The position numbers were made by a program, and so were the translations under genes. Positions 38,065 through 46,412 of a stretch of DNA of 64,000 nucleotides are shown piece by piece. This DNA comes from Aliihoeflea sp052435735 (lineage in GTDB: Bacteria; Pseudomonadota; Alphaproteobacteria; Rhizobiales; Rhizobiaceae), in NCBI GenBank assembly GCA_052435735.1, contig JBQVNB010000003.1, positions 124,001-188,000 of the forward strand, written 5' to 3'. The notes beneath the pieces were generated by a model. The model was not told the DNA's origin. It ran no database searches and worked only from the letters and a program-made list of their open reading frames with translations. Every line of letters begins with the position of its first letter. The first letter of the stretch is position 1.

Positions 38065-39039
38065 ATGATCGCAAGAACCGTTCTGGCACTGGGCGTCGCG
38101 CTTGCCGCGGCGGCGGGGACCATTCCCCATGCAGCCGCGCAATATCCGGACAGGCCATTGACCCTGATCGTGCCGTGGGGCGCGGGCGGCGGCACCGACG
38201 CCACAGCGCGCATCATCGGCGCGGGCCTCGAACGCGAGCTCGGCCAGCCGGTCAGCGTCGTCAACCGCACGGGCGGCTCCGGCGTCGTCGGGCACTCGGC
38301 CATCGCCGAAGCCGAGCCGGACGGCTACACGATCGGCATCGCCACGGTCGAGATCGGCATGATGCACTGGCAGGGCCTGACGGAACTGACCTACGCGAAC
38401 TATACGCCCCTCGCACTGATGAACGAGGATGCGGCCGGGGTGCAGGTGCTGGCCGATTCCGAATACGACACGCTCGAAAGCCTCCTGGAGGCGATCGCCG
38501 GATCACCCGCCGGCACCTTCCGTGCCTCGGGAACCGGCCAGGGCGGCATCTGGCATCTCGCCATCGCGGGGCTTCTCAATGATCGCGGCATCGATCCGGC
38601 GAACGTGCCATGGGTACCGAGCGACGGCGCCGCGTCCGGCCTTCAGGATTTGATGGCCGGCGGCGTCAATCTCGTCCCCGTCTCGCTCGTCGAGGCGCGC
38701 GGCCTGATCGAGGCGGGCCGCGTCAAGTCGCTCGGCCTGATGGGGCCCGAACGCGCCGACCTGTTCCCCGACGTGCCGACCTTGTCCGAAGCCATCGGCT
38801 CGGACTGGCAGATCGGCGCATGGCGCGGGATCGTCGGCCCGCAAGACCTGCCGGAGGACGTCGCCACCCGCCTCATGGATGCGCTCGAGGCGGTCTACAA
38901 CAGCGAGGACTACCAGAACTTCATGGCCGCCCAGGGTTACGGCGTGCGTTGGGCACGTGGTGATGAGTTCGGCACCTTCATGGAACAGGCCGACGCCTCA
39001 CTCGGCGAGACGATGGAGGCCGTCGGTCTCGCCCAGTAA
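38065..39039 (+). CDS. Tripartite tricarboxylate transporter substrate-binding protein (TctC/Bug)
   Basis: A 324-residue periplasmic receptor. A signal peptide ends near HAAAQ (about residue 25), and the mature protein starts YPDRPLTLIVPWGAGGGTD, the hallmark of the Bug family. It captures a carboxylate or sugar acid for the TctA/TctB membrane complex. The start at 38065 follows GGGAGGAA. Being next to a LacI regulator and a sugar-acid dehydratase suggests an aldonate-like ligand, which is inference. Confidence 0.9.
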   Translation: MIARTVLALGVALAAAAGTIPHAAAQYPDRPLTLIVPWGAGGGTDATARIIGAGLERELGQPVSVVNRTGGSGVVGHSAIAEAEPDGYTIGIATVEIGMMHWQGLTELTYANYTPLALMNEDAAGVQVLADSEYDTLESLLEAIAGSPAGTFRASGTGQGGIWHLAIAGLLNDRGIDPANVPWVPSDGAASGLQDLMAGGVNLVPVSLVEARGLIEAGRVKSLGLMGPERADLFPDVPTLSEAIGSDWQIGAWRGIVGPQDLPEDVATRLMDALEAVYNSEDYQNFMAAQGYGVRWARGDEFGTFMEQADASLGETMEAVGLAQ

Positions 39040-39115
39040 TCCGATCGACGAAAGCCTGCCGGCCATCGGTCGGCAGGCGATCGCCACGCTTCCCATCGAT
39101 CCGGCGGAGACCTTC

Positions 39116-39586
39116 ATGCGGTTCAGCGACACGATGCTCGGCACCGTGCTCCTCTTTCTCGGAGCCGCGATAGCGGTTTACGCGCGCACTTTGCCCGCCG
39201 TGCCGGGACAGCAATATGGCGCCGCGGCCTTCCCGACGCTCATCGGGCTCGCGATGGTCGCATGCGCACTCGTCCTGTTCGCCAAGGGCTGGCAGCAGGG
39301 TCGCGTGGCGCTCGTCACACGTACCGAATGGACCCGTCAGCCGGGTGCGTTGCTCGCCGTTTTCGTTACGGTCGTTTGCGTCATCGCCTATATCTTTCTC
39401 GCCCGCCCTGTCGGTTTCGTGCCGGTTTCCTTTGCGATCCTGCTCGTCCTTTTTCGATTGCTGTCGGTCTCGTGGGGCAAGGCGATCTTCTTCGCCGTCG
39501 CGGCGACGCTCGTCACCGACTATGTCTTCCGCAGCCTGCTGCTGGTCCCATTGCCGTTCGGCGTCATGCCGCGGCTGCCCTGGTAG
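39116..39586 (+). CDS. Tripartite tricarboxylate transporter TctB-like small membrane subunit
   Basis: A 156-residue membrane protein with about four helices, starting MRFSDTMLGTVLLFLGAAIA. The QQYGAAAFPTLIG segment is typical of TctB. It assembles with the large TctA subunit. The start at 39116 gives a normal TctB length; the frame is open upstream over the tctC end but that part is out of phase with known homology. tctA follows 12 bases later. Confidence 0.87.
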   Translation: MRFSDTMLGTVLLFLGAAIAVYARTLPAVPGQQYGAAAFPTLIGLAMVACALVLFAKGWQQGRVALVTRTEWTRQPGALLAVFVTVVCVIAYIFLARPVGFVPVSFAILLVLFRLLSVSWGKAIFFAVAATLVTDYVFRSLLLVPLPFGVMPRLPW

Positions 39587-39598
39587 GAGGAGGTCGAC

Positions 39599-41089
39599 AT
39601 GGACGCGATACTCCAGGCATTCGGGCTCGTCTTCACCTGGCAGGTTCTGACGACGGTCACCGCCGCAGCCCTGTTCGGCCTCCTCGTCGGCGCGGTGCCG
39701 GGCCTGACCGCCACGATGGCGACGGCGCTTCTGGTGCCGCTGACCTTCTTCATGGACCCAATCCCCGCGGTCGGTGCGATGGTGACCTGCGCGGCGATGG
39801 CGATCTTCGCCGGCGACATTCCCGGCGCGCTGTTGCGCATGCCCGGAACCCCCGCTTCCGCCGCCTATACCAACGAAGCCTATGCGATGACGCGCAAGGG
39901 CGAGGCCGAAACCGCTCTCGGCGCCTGCGTCCTCTTCTCGGCGATCGGCGGCCTGTTCGGCACGATCGTGCTCATATTCGCGGCGCCGGCACTGGCCGAG
40001 TTCGCGCTGAACTTCTCGTCCCAGGAGTATTTCTGGATGGCGATGCTCGGCCTGACCTGCGCGACCTTCATCGGCGCCGCATCGCCGGTCAAGGGAATGG
40101 TCAGCCTGCTGATCGGCCTGCTCGTCGCGACGGTGGGGCTCAAGAACGCATCGGGCGTGCCGCGCTTCACCTTCGGCTCGACCGACCTGATGGCCGGCAT
40201 CGACTTCATACCGGCCATGATCGGCCTTTTCGCCGTTTCCGAGGTCATGCGGACCATGGCGGCCGGCGCGCCATCCTGGGACAACGTTCAGGTCAGGGTC
40301 GGCAACATCTTTCGCGATTGGGGCGGCATGCTGACCCGCTACTGGCGCCAGCAGATACGCGGCAATGTCACGGGCACGGCCATCGGAATCCTGCCGGGCG
40401 CCGGGGCGGATGTGGCGGCCTATGTGAGCTATGCCGTCAGCAGGCGCTTTTCGCGTACGCCGGAAAAATACGGCACGGGTCATGTCGAGGGCATCGTCGA
40501 GGCGACATCCTCCAACAACGCCTCGCTGTCGAGCGCCTGGGTGCCCGCGCTCGTTTTCGGCATTCCCGGCGACACGATCACCGCGATCGTGATCGGGGTC
40601 CTCTACGTGAAAGGCCTCAATCCGGGGCCGACACTTTTTCTTTTCAACCCGCAGACGATCTACGCGGTCTTCCTGATCTTCATTCTCGCCAACCTCTTGA
40701 TGATCCCGCTCGGCTGGATGGTGATCAAGCTGGCGCGAGGTCTCTTGCGCACGCCGCGTTCCATCCTGATGCCGATCATCCTCGTCTTCTGCATCGTCGG
40801 CGCTTTCGCCTCCAACAACGCGGCCTACGGCATCGTCATCATGATCGTTTTCGGATTGCTCGGCTTCTTCATGGAGGAAAACGACATCCCGATCGCGCCC
40901 TGCATCCTCGGCATCGTGATCGGTCCCATTCTCGAGCACAATTTCATCACGACGATGATCAAGTCGGACGGCTCGCTATTGACCTTCGTCAACCGTCCGA
41001 TCGCCGCGGTTCTGGCAGTCGCACTGGCTCTGATCTGGGTTTCCGTAATCTACACGACGTTCCGCGGCAGGCGGGCAGAGGCGACTTGA
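39599..41089 (+). CDS. Tripartite tricarboxylate transporter TctA large permease
   Basis: A 496-residue inner-membrane permease with about 11-12 helices. It has the family motif region GALLRMPGTPASAAYTNEAYAMTRKGEAE and the GILPGAGADVAAYVSY segment, matching the conserved TctA loops that line the transport site. TAGGAGGAGG precedes the ATG. It completes the TctC-TctB-TctA operon; a LacI-type operator and the dehydratase gene follow. Confidence 0.92.
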   Translation: MDAILQAFGLVFTWQVLTTVTAAALFGLLVGAVPGLTATMATALLVPLTFFMDPIPAVGAMVTCAAMAIFAGDIPGALLRMPGTPASAAYTNEAYAMTRKGEAETALGACVLFSAIGGLFGTIVLIFAAPALAEFALNFSSQEYFWMAMLGLTCATFIGAASPVKGMVSLLIGLLVATVGLKNASGVPRFTFGSTDLMAGIDFIPAMIGLFAVSEVMRTMAAGAPSWDNVQVRVGNIFRDWGGMLTRYWRQQIRGNVTGTAIGILPGAGADVAAYVSYAVSRRFSRTPEKYGTGHVEGIVEATSSNNASLSSAWVPALVFGIPGDTITAIVIGVLYVKGLNPGPTLFLFNPQTIYAVFLIFILANLLMIPLGWMVIKLARGLLRTPRSILMPIILVFCIVGAFASNNAAYGIVIMIVFGLLGFFMEENDIPIAPCILGIVIGPILEHNFITTMIKSDGSLLTFVNRPIAAVLAVALALIWVSVIYTTFRGRRAEAT

Positions 41090-41131
41090 GGACGCAAGGG
41101 TGTTGTGTCGACGTCTTGCGCATTGTACGAA

Positions 41132-41145
41132 TGGCAGCGCTGCCA
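41132..41145. promoter_or_regulatory. LacI-type operator, copy 3
   Basis: A 14-base palindrome TGGCAGCGCTGCCA, identical to the core of the other two sites, 49 bases before the dehydratase start. Its position would control the dehydratase-dehydrogenase operon. Confidence 0.7.
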
Positions 41146-41194
41146 AAACTGCTCCGGCAGTTGTTGTCTGCGACCGTGAAGGGGAGGTTCAATC

Positions 41195-43009
41195 ATGACG
41201 ACGGGTGAAGGTGCAAAGCTGAGGTCGCGCGCTTGGTTCGACAATCCGCTGAACCCGGACATGACGGCGCTCTATCTCGAACGCTATCTGAACTACGGCC
41301 TCTCGCAGGAGGAACTGCAGTCCGGAAAGCCGATCATCGGCATCGCGCAGACCGGGTCCGACCTGTCGCCCTGCAACCGACATCACCTCGAACTCACCAA
41401 GCGCGTGCGCGAGGGCATTCGCGAGGCGGGCGGGATCGCGATCGAATTTCCCGTCCATCCGATCCAGGAAACCGGCAAGCGGCCGACCGCATCGCTCGAC
41501 CGCAACCTCGCCTATCTCGGTCTGGTCGAGGTGCTCTACGGCTATCCGCTCGACGGTGTCGTCCTCAATATCGGCTGCGACAAGACGACCCCGGCCATGC
41601 TCATGGGCGCGGCGACCGTCAACATCCCGGCCGTCGCGTTGTCGGTCGGCCCGATGCTCAATGGCTGGTTCCGCGGCGAGCGCACCGGATCGGGCACCAT
41701 CGTGTGGAAGGCGCGCGAGATGATGGCGGCCGGCGAGATCGACTATGCGGGCTTCATCAAGCTGGTGGCCAGCTCGGCGCCATCCACCGGCTATTGCAAT
41801 ACGATGGGCACGGCGACCACGATGAACAGCCTTGCCGAGGCGCTCGGCATGCAGCTTCCCGGTTCTGCCGCGATCCCGGCACCCTATCGGGATCGCCAGG
41901 AAATGGCCTATCTGACCGGCAAGCGCATCGTGGCGATGGTCGCGGAGGATCTGAAACCGTCCGACATCCTGACGCGCGACGCGTTCATCAACGCCATCCG
42001 CGTGAATTCCGCCATTGGCGGCTCGACCAACGCGCCGATCCATCTCAACGCTCTCGCGCGCCATGTCGGCGTCGAGCTGACGATCGACGACTGGCAGACC
42101 TATGGCGAGGAAGTGCCGCTTCTGGTCAACCTCCAGCCCGCCGGCGAGTATCTGGGCGAGGATTACTACCACGCCGGCGGCGTGCCGGCCGTCGTCGCGC
42201 AACTGATGGCCAACGACCTGATCGCCGCGGACGCGATGACCGTCAACGGACGGACGATCGGCGAGAACTGTCGCGAGGCCGCGATCGAGGACGACCGCGT
42301 CATCCGGCCGTTCGACAAGCCGCTCAAGACCAATGCCGGCTTTCGCGTCCTTCGCGGCAATCTGTTCGACAGCGCCATCATGAAGATGTCGGTGATCTCG
42401 CAGGAGTTCCGCGAACGCTATCTGTCCGATCCCGCGCAACCGATGGCGTTCGAGGGACGGGCGATCGTTTTCGACGGACCGGAGGACTACCACCACCGCA
42501 TCGACGATCCGGCGCTCGGCATCGACGAAAACTGCATCCTGTTCATGCGTGGCGCGGGCCCGATCGGTTACCCGGGCGCCGCCGAGGTGGTGAACATGCG
42601 CGCGCCCGACTACCTCATCAAGCGCGGCATCCACGCCCTGCCCTGCATCGGCGACGGACGGCAGTCGGGAACGTCCGGCTCACCCTCCATCCTCAACGCC
42701 TCGCCGGAAGCGGCGCTCAATGGCGGGCTGGCGCTGCTCAGAACTGGCGACCGTGTCCGGATCGACCTGAAGAACGGCAAGGCCGACATGCTGGTGGACG
42801 ACGCCGAACTGCAGGATCGCCGCACCGAACTCGCCCGCCGTGGCGGATATGAAATACCCGCCCACCAGACGCCGTGGCAGGAAATCCAGCGCGGCCTCGT
42901 CTCACAGCTCGAGACGGGCATGGTCCTTGAGCCGGCCGTCGCCTATCGCCGGCTCGCCCAGGGCGGCGTCGACGGCAAGCAGCCGCTGGTCCCGCGCGAC
43001 AATCACTGA
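41195..43009 (+). CDS. IlvD/Edd-family sugar-acid dehydratase
   Basis: A 604-residue iron-sulfur dehydratase. Candidate cluster ligands are C60 (SPCNRHH), C128 (GCDKTTP) and C201 (STGYCNTMGTATT). The family contains dihydroxy-acid, 6-phosphogluconate, L-arabonate and D-xylonate dehydratases; the genomic setting favours an aldonate dehydratase making a 2-keto-3-deoxy acid. GGGGAGG precedes the ATG. It leads an operon with three dehydrogenase genes and has a LacI-type operator upstream. Confidence 0.88.
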   Translation: MTTGEGAKLRSRAWFDNPLNPDMTALYLERYLNYGLSQEELQSGKPIIGIAQTGSDLSPCNRHHLELTKRVREGIREAGGIAIEFPVHPIQETGKRPTASLDRNLAYLGLVEVLYGYPLDGVVLNIGCDKTTPAMLMGAATVNIPAVALSVGPMLNGWFRGERTGSGTIVWKAREMMAAGEIDYAGFIKLVASSAPSTGYCNTMGTATTMNSLAEALGMQLPGSAAIPAPYRDRQEMAYLTGKRIVAMVAEDLKPSDILTRDAFINAIRVNSAIGGSTNAPIHLNALARHVGVELTIDDWQTYGEEVPLLVNLQPAGEYLGEDYYHAGGVPAVVAQLMANDLIAADAMTVNGRTIGENCREAAIEDDRVIRPFDKPLKTNAGFRVLRGNLFDSAIMKMSVISQEFRERYLSDPAQPMAFEGRAIVFDGPEDYHHRIDDPALGIDENCILFMRGAGPIGYPGAAEVVNMRAPDYLIKRGIHALPCIGDGRQSGTSGSPSILNASPEAALNGGLALLRTGDRVRIDLKNGKADMLVDDAELQDRRTELARRGGYEIPAHQTPWQEIQRGLVSQLETGMVLEPAVAYRRLAQGGVDGKQPLVPRDNH

Positions 43010-43034
43010 TCGGTCGAAACGAAGGAGAGCGCCG

Positions 43035-44024
43035 ATGCGCATACTGGTTCTTGGCGGCGCGGGCATGATCGGGCGGCGGCTGGTCGAATCGCTCGTGGCG
43101 GGCGGCGAACTCGGCGGAAGCCGGATCGAGGCGATCCACTCCTTCGACGTCGTCGAAGGCGGGGTGCCGTCGCCGCTGGTCTCGACCAGTGCCGGCGACA
43201 TCGCCGATCCCGCGGCGATCTCGAGCCTCGTCGAGGCCCGGCCGGACGTCATCTTCCATCTGGCGTCGATCGTCTCCGGCGAGGCGGAGGTCGAGTTCGA
43301 GAAGGGCTACCGGATCAATCTCGTCGGCATGCAGAATGTGCTCGAGGCGATCCGCCTTGCGGGTGACGACTATCGGCCGCGCCTCGTCTTCACCTCGTCG
43401 ATCGCCGTCTTCGGTGCGCCTTTCGAAGAGCCGATCCGCGACACGTTTCTTCATGCGCCGCTGACGAGTTACGGAACGCAAAAGGCGATCTGCGAACTGC
43501 TGTTGGCGGACTATAGCCGCAAGGGGTTTGTCGATGGCGTGGGCATCCGCCTGCCCACCATCGTCGTTCGTCCCGGCAAACCCAACAAGGCGGCGTCCGG
43601 CTTCTTCTCCGGCATCATCCGCGAGCCTCTGGCCGGCATCGAGGCGGTGCTCCCGGTCGGAGACGACGTGCGGCATTGGGTGGCAAGCCCGGCCGCTGCG
43701 GTCGGGTTCCTGCTGCATGCCGCGACGCTCGATACCGCAATTCTGGGCGACCGACGCTCGCTGACCATGCCGGGCCTGTCGATCACGGTGGGCGAGATGG
43801 TCGAGACGCTGCGCAAGATCGCCGGCAACGACACCGCGGCGCTGATCAAGCGCAGGCCGGACGCGGCGATCGTCAAGATCGTCTCCGGCTGGCCGCGCGA
43901 CTTTTCGGCCGAACGTGCGACATCAGTGGGCTTCGTGGCCGATACCGATTTCGCGGCAATCGTGAAGGCGCACATCGCCGACGAGCACGCCCGAAAACAG
44001 GCGACCGAAGGAGATGCCGCATGA
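43035..44024 (+). CDS. NAD-dependent epimerase/dehydratase, D-erythronate dehydrogenase (DenD)-like
   Basis: Extended SDR of 329 residues. The NAD motif is GGAGMIGRR, then TSSIAVFG and a catalytic pair Y146/K150 in SYGTQK. Overall layout resembles DenD, which oxidises D-erythronate. The usual DenD partners (a DUF1537 kinase and a decarboxylating aldolase) are absent here, so the true substrate may be another sugar acid. AAGGAGAG lies before the ATG; the stop overlaps the next start (ATGA). Confidence 0.8.
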   Translation: MRILVLGGAGMIGRRLVESLVAGGELGGSRIEAIHSFDVVEGGVPSPLVSTSAGDIADPAAISSLVEARPDVIFHLASIVSGEAEVEFEKGYRINLVGMQNVLEAIRLAGDDYRPRLVFTSSIAVFGAPFEEPIRDTFLHAPLTSYGTQKAICELLLADYSRKGFVDGVGIRLPTIVVRPGKPNKAASGFFSGIIREPLAGIEAVLPVGDDVRHWVASPAAAVGFLLHAATLDTAILGDRRSLTMPGLSITVGEMVETLRKIAGNDTAALIKRRPDAAIVKIVSGWPRDFSAERATSVGFVADTDFAAIVKAHIADEHARKQATEGDAA

Positions 44025-44932
44025 CCAGCACAGGTGAACGGATCGGCATCGTCGGCGTCGGACTGATGGGGCACGGCATCGCCAAGAACATCATCGAGGC
44101 CGGCTATCCGATGACCGTCATGGGGCATCGCAACCGCGCCCCGATCGAGGATATGCGCCAGCGCGGAGCAGGCGAGACGGACACGGTCACCCAACTTGCG
44201 GCCGTCAGCGACATCGTCTTCCTGTGTCTTCCGGGCAGCCCGCAGGTCGAGACCGTCGTCACGCAGATATTGAAAGACAAGGGCGCCGTTCACACGATCG
44301 TCGACTGCTCGACCTGCGACCCCGTATCGACGCGCAGCCTTGCCAAGGCCTGCAATGAAGTCGGCATCGCCTTCGTCGATGCGCCGCTGGCACGCACGCC
44401 CAAGGAGGCATGGGAGGGCCAGCTCGACACGATGGTGGGGGCAGGCGAGGCGGACTTCGCTCGCGTCGAGCCGATCCTGAAATGCTGGGCGGGGCGCATC
44501 ATGCGCGTCGGAGATGTGGGGGCCGGGCACACTGTCAAGCTCCTCAACAATTTCGTCGCGCTCGGCTACGCCGCGCTCTACGCGGAAGTGCTGGCGATCG
44601 GGGCCAGGAACGGCGTCGAGGCCGCGACCTTCCGCGGCATCATCGATGGCGGCCGCATGGATTGCGGCTTCTTCCAGACCTTCATGCAATACGCGGTCGA
44701 CCGAAACCGCGACGCGCACAAATTCACCTTGCGCAACGCGCACAAGGACATGCGCTATCTGACCGGCCTTGCCAGCGAAAGCGGCATTGCCTCGCATATG
44801 GCGTCGAGCGTGAAGAACAGCTTCGCCACCGCCGAAGGGATCGGACGGGGCGACGACTACGTGCCGATGCTTGCCGACATCGTCGCCGAATTGAACGGCA
44901 TCACTCGCAAGGAAGGAAGCGACCGCGCATGA
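44021..44932 (+). CDS. 3-hydroxyisobutyrate dehydrogenase-like NAD(P)-dependent oxidoreductase
   Basis: A 303-residue beta-hydroxyacid dehydrogenase. The NAD motif GVGLMGHGIAKN is at residues 12-23, the substrate segment VDAPLARTPKEAWEGQL at about 119-135, and the catalytic lysine K173 in GAGHTVKLLNN. Relatives act on tartronate semialdehyde, threonate or 3-hydroxyisobutyrate. In this operon a C3 or C4 sugar-derived acid is plausible. It is coupled to both neighbours by ATGA overlaps. Confidence 0.85.
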   Translation: MTSTGERIGIVGVGLMGHGIAKNIIEAGYPMTVMGHRNRAPIEDMRQRGAGETDTVTQLAAVSDIVFLCLPGSPQVETVVTQILKDKGAVHTIVDCSTCDPVSTRSLAKACNEVGIAFVDAPLARTPKEAWEGQLDTMVGAGEADFARVEPILKCWAGRIMRVGDVGAGHTVKLLNNFVALGYAALYAEVLAIGARNGVEAATFRGIIDGGRMDCGFFQTFMQYAVDRNRDAHKFTLRNAHKDMRYLTGLASESGIASHMASSVKNSFATAEGIGRGDDYVPMLADIVAELNGITRKEGSDRA

Positions 44933-45672
44933 ACCGCATCGATCTTGAGGGACGCAAGGCCATCGTCACGGGCGGAGCGCGCGGTATAGGCTTTGCCACT
45001 GCCGAGCGGATGATCGCCAGCGGGGCGGCCGTCGAATTGTGGGACATCGATGCGGCAGCCATAGACGAGGCCATTCGTTCGCTTGGCGGAGAGGCCAGCG
45101 GCGCGGTGGTCGAACTGACCGATGAGAGCGCAGTCGCTGCTGCCGCGCGCAGGAGCTTCGAGGCGAGGCCCGTCGATATTCTGGTCAACAATGCGGGCAT
45201 CACCGGCGGCAATGCGAAGACCTGGGACCTTGCGCCGGATGTCTGGCGGCGGACGGTCGAGGTCAATCTTGTCGCTCCCTATCTGACCTGCCATGCACTC
45301 GTGCCGCTGATGTTGAGCTTGGGCTATGGCCGGATCATCAACGTCGCATCGATCGCCGGCAAGGAAGGCAATCCCAATGCGTCGCACTATTCGGCTTCGA
45401 AGGCGGGCCTCATCGCCTTGACCAAGTCGCTCGGCAAGGAACTGGCGGGATCGGGCATATTGGTGAATTGCGTGACGCCTGCCGCCGCCCGCACCGCCAT
45501 CTTCGACCAGATGACGCAGGAACACATCGACTACATGCTCGCCAAGATTCCGCTCAACCGTTTCGTCGAGCCTGCCGAGGTGGCGGCGATGATCGCCTGG
45601 CTCGCCTCGGAGGACTGCTCGTTCACGACCGGTGCGGTATTTGATATCTCGGGCGGACGGGCCGTCTACTGA
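44929..45672 (+). CDS. SDR-family oxidoreductase (FabG-like)
   Basis: Classical short-chain dehydrogenase of 247 residues with TGGARGIGFATA, NNAGITGG and the catalytic INVASIAG ... HYSASKAGL set. It is translationally coupled to the preceding dehydrogenase and ends the operon. It could be the entry enzyme oxidising a sugar or sugar lactone, or a second ketone reductase. The substrate is unknown. The 98 bases after it contain no clear hairpin. Confidence 0.86.
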   Translation: MNRIDLEGRKAIVTGGARGIGFATAERMIASGAAVELWDIDAAAIDEAIRSLGGEASGAVVELTDESAVAAAARRSFEARPVDILVNNAGITGGNAKTWDLAPDVWRRTVEVNLVAPYLTCHALVPLMLSLGYGRIINVASIAGKEGNPNASHYSASKAGLIALTKSLGKELAGSGILVNCVTPAAARTAIFDQMTQEHIDYMLAKIPLNRFVEPAEVAAMIAWLASEDCSFTTGAVFDISGGRAVY

Positions 45673-45770
45673 CAGCGCGCCCGCAACGCCGCGTCGTCAT
45701 AGAAGTGTCATAAAACCCGGCAAGATCGCGATCGCTGGGGCGCTTCGAATTTAAGAGAAGATCGCGGCCC

Positions 45771-46412
45771 ATGACGTTTTCCACATCCTCCGGCGCGTCC
45801 GCGCGCCTGCTATTGCCGACCCGCGAGTTGAAGGTTGCATCGATCATCCTGGCGGTGGGGGCAATGGCCAGTCTTGCGGTGCTGGCCGCAGACCAGTGGT
45901 GGGGGATCGACCATTACGATCTCGTCCGCGACCCCAACGCCATCGCCAACAACCCCAACTATTTCGGCCTCGTCTCAAATCTCGGCATCGTCCTGTGGAT
46001 GGTCGGCGCTGTCGGCGCGCTGCAGGCCCACGTGGCGTTGAAGCGTCGACCCGGCCATAGTTTCGGCAGCCTCCTGCTTTTCGGGGGCGCCTTCTCCGCC
46101 CTGATGGGGCTCGACGATCTTTTCATGCTGCACGAATCGATCGCGACGTTCGGCATCCCCGAAATCGTCGTCCTCGTGCCGCACGCGCTGCTGCTGGCGA
46201 TGCTGTGCCATCAGGCCTGGCTGCTCCGATCGGCCACGCCCTGGCTGCTGCTTGCGGCCTGCGTCTGCGCCTTCGGTTTTTCGATGGCGGTCGACGTCTA
46301 CCCGGTTGATTTCGGCGGGCAGGTCTTCATCGAGGAAAGCTTCAAGCTTCTCGGCATCATGTTTCTTACAGCCTATCTCGTGATGACGAGCCAGAAGGCG
46401 CTGCGCGCTTAA
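45771..46412 (+). CDS. Uncharacterised multi-pass membrane protein beside the exo cluster
   Basis: A 213-residue protein with about six predicted helices. I do not recognise a named family. Conserved-looking acidic and histidine residues lie at membrane edges: LDDLFMLHES in the middle and FIEESFKLLGI near the end, a pattern that suggests metal binding or catalysis within the membrane. It ends tail-to-tail with exoQ, with overlapping stops. In S. meliloti the acetyltransferase gene exoZ lies in this area; this protein does not look like ExoZ. Confidence 0.7.
   Translation: MTFSTSSGASARLLLPTRELKVASIILAVGAMASLAVLAADQWWGIDHYDLVRDPNAIANNPNYFGLVSNLGIVLWMVGAVGALQAHVALKRRPGHSFGSLLLFGGAFSALMGLDDLFMLHESIATFGIPEIVVLVPHALLLAMLCHQAWLLRSATPWLLLAACVCAFGFSMAVDVYPVDFGGQVFIEESFKLLGIMFLTAYLVMTSQKALRA

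Noticed and set aside
38978..40939. 653-codon minus-strand open frame opposite tctB-tctA
   Set aside because: Composition is dominated by Asp, Arg, Glu and His, as expected for the antisense of membrane-protein codons; no domain is recognisable.
29925..45672. Catabolic block as a horizontally acquired genomic island
   Set aside because: No integrase, transposase, direct repeats or flanking tRNA was seen, and base composition looks like that of the neighbours; acquisition cannot be supported from this window.
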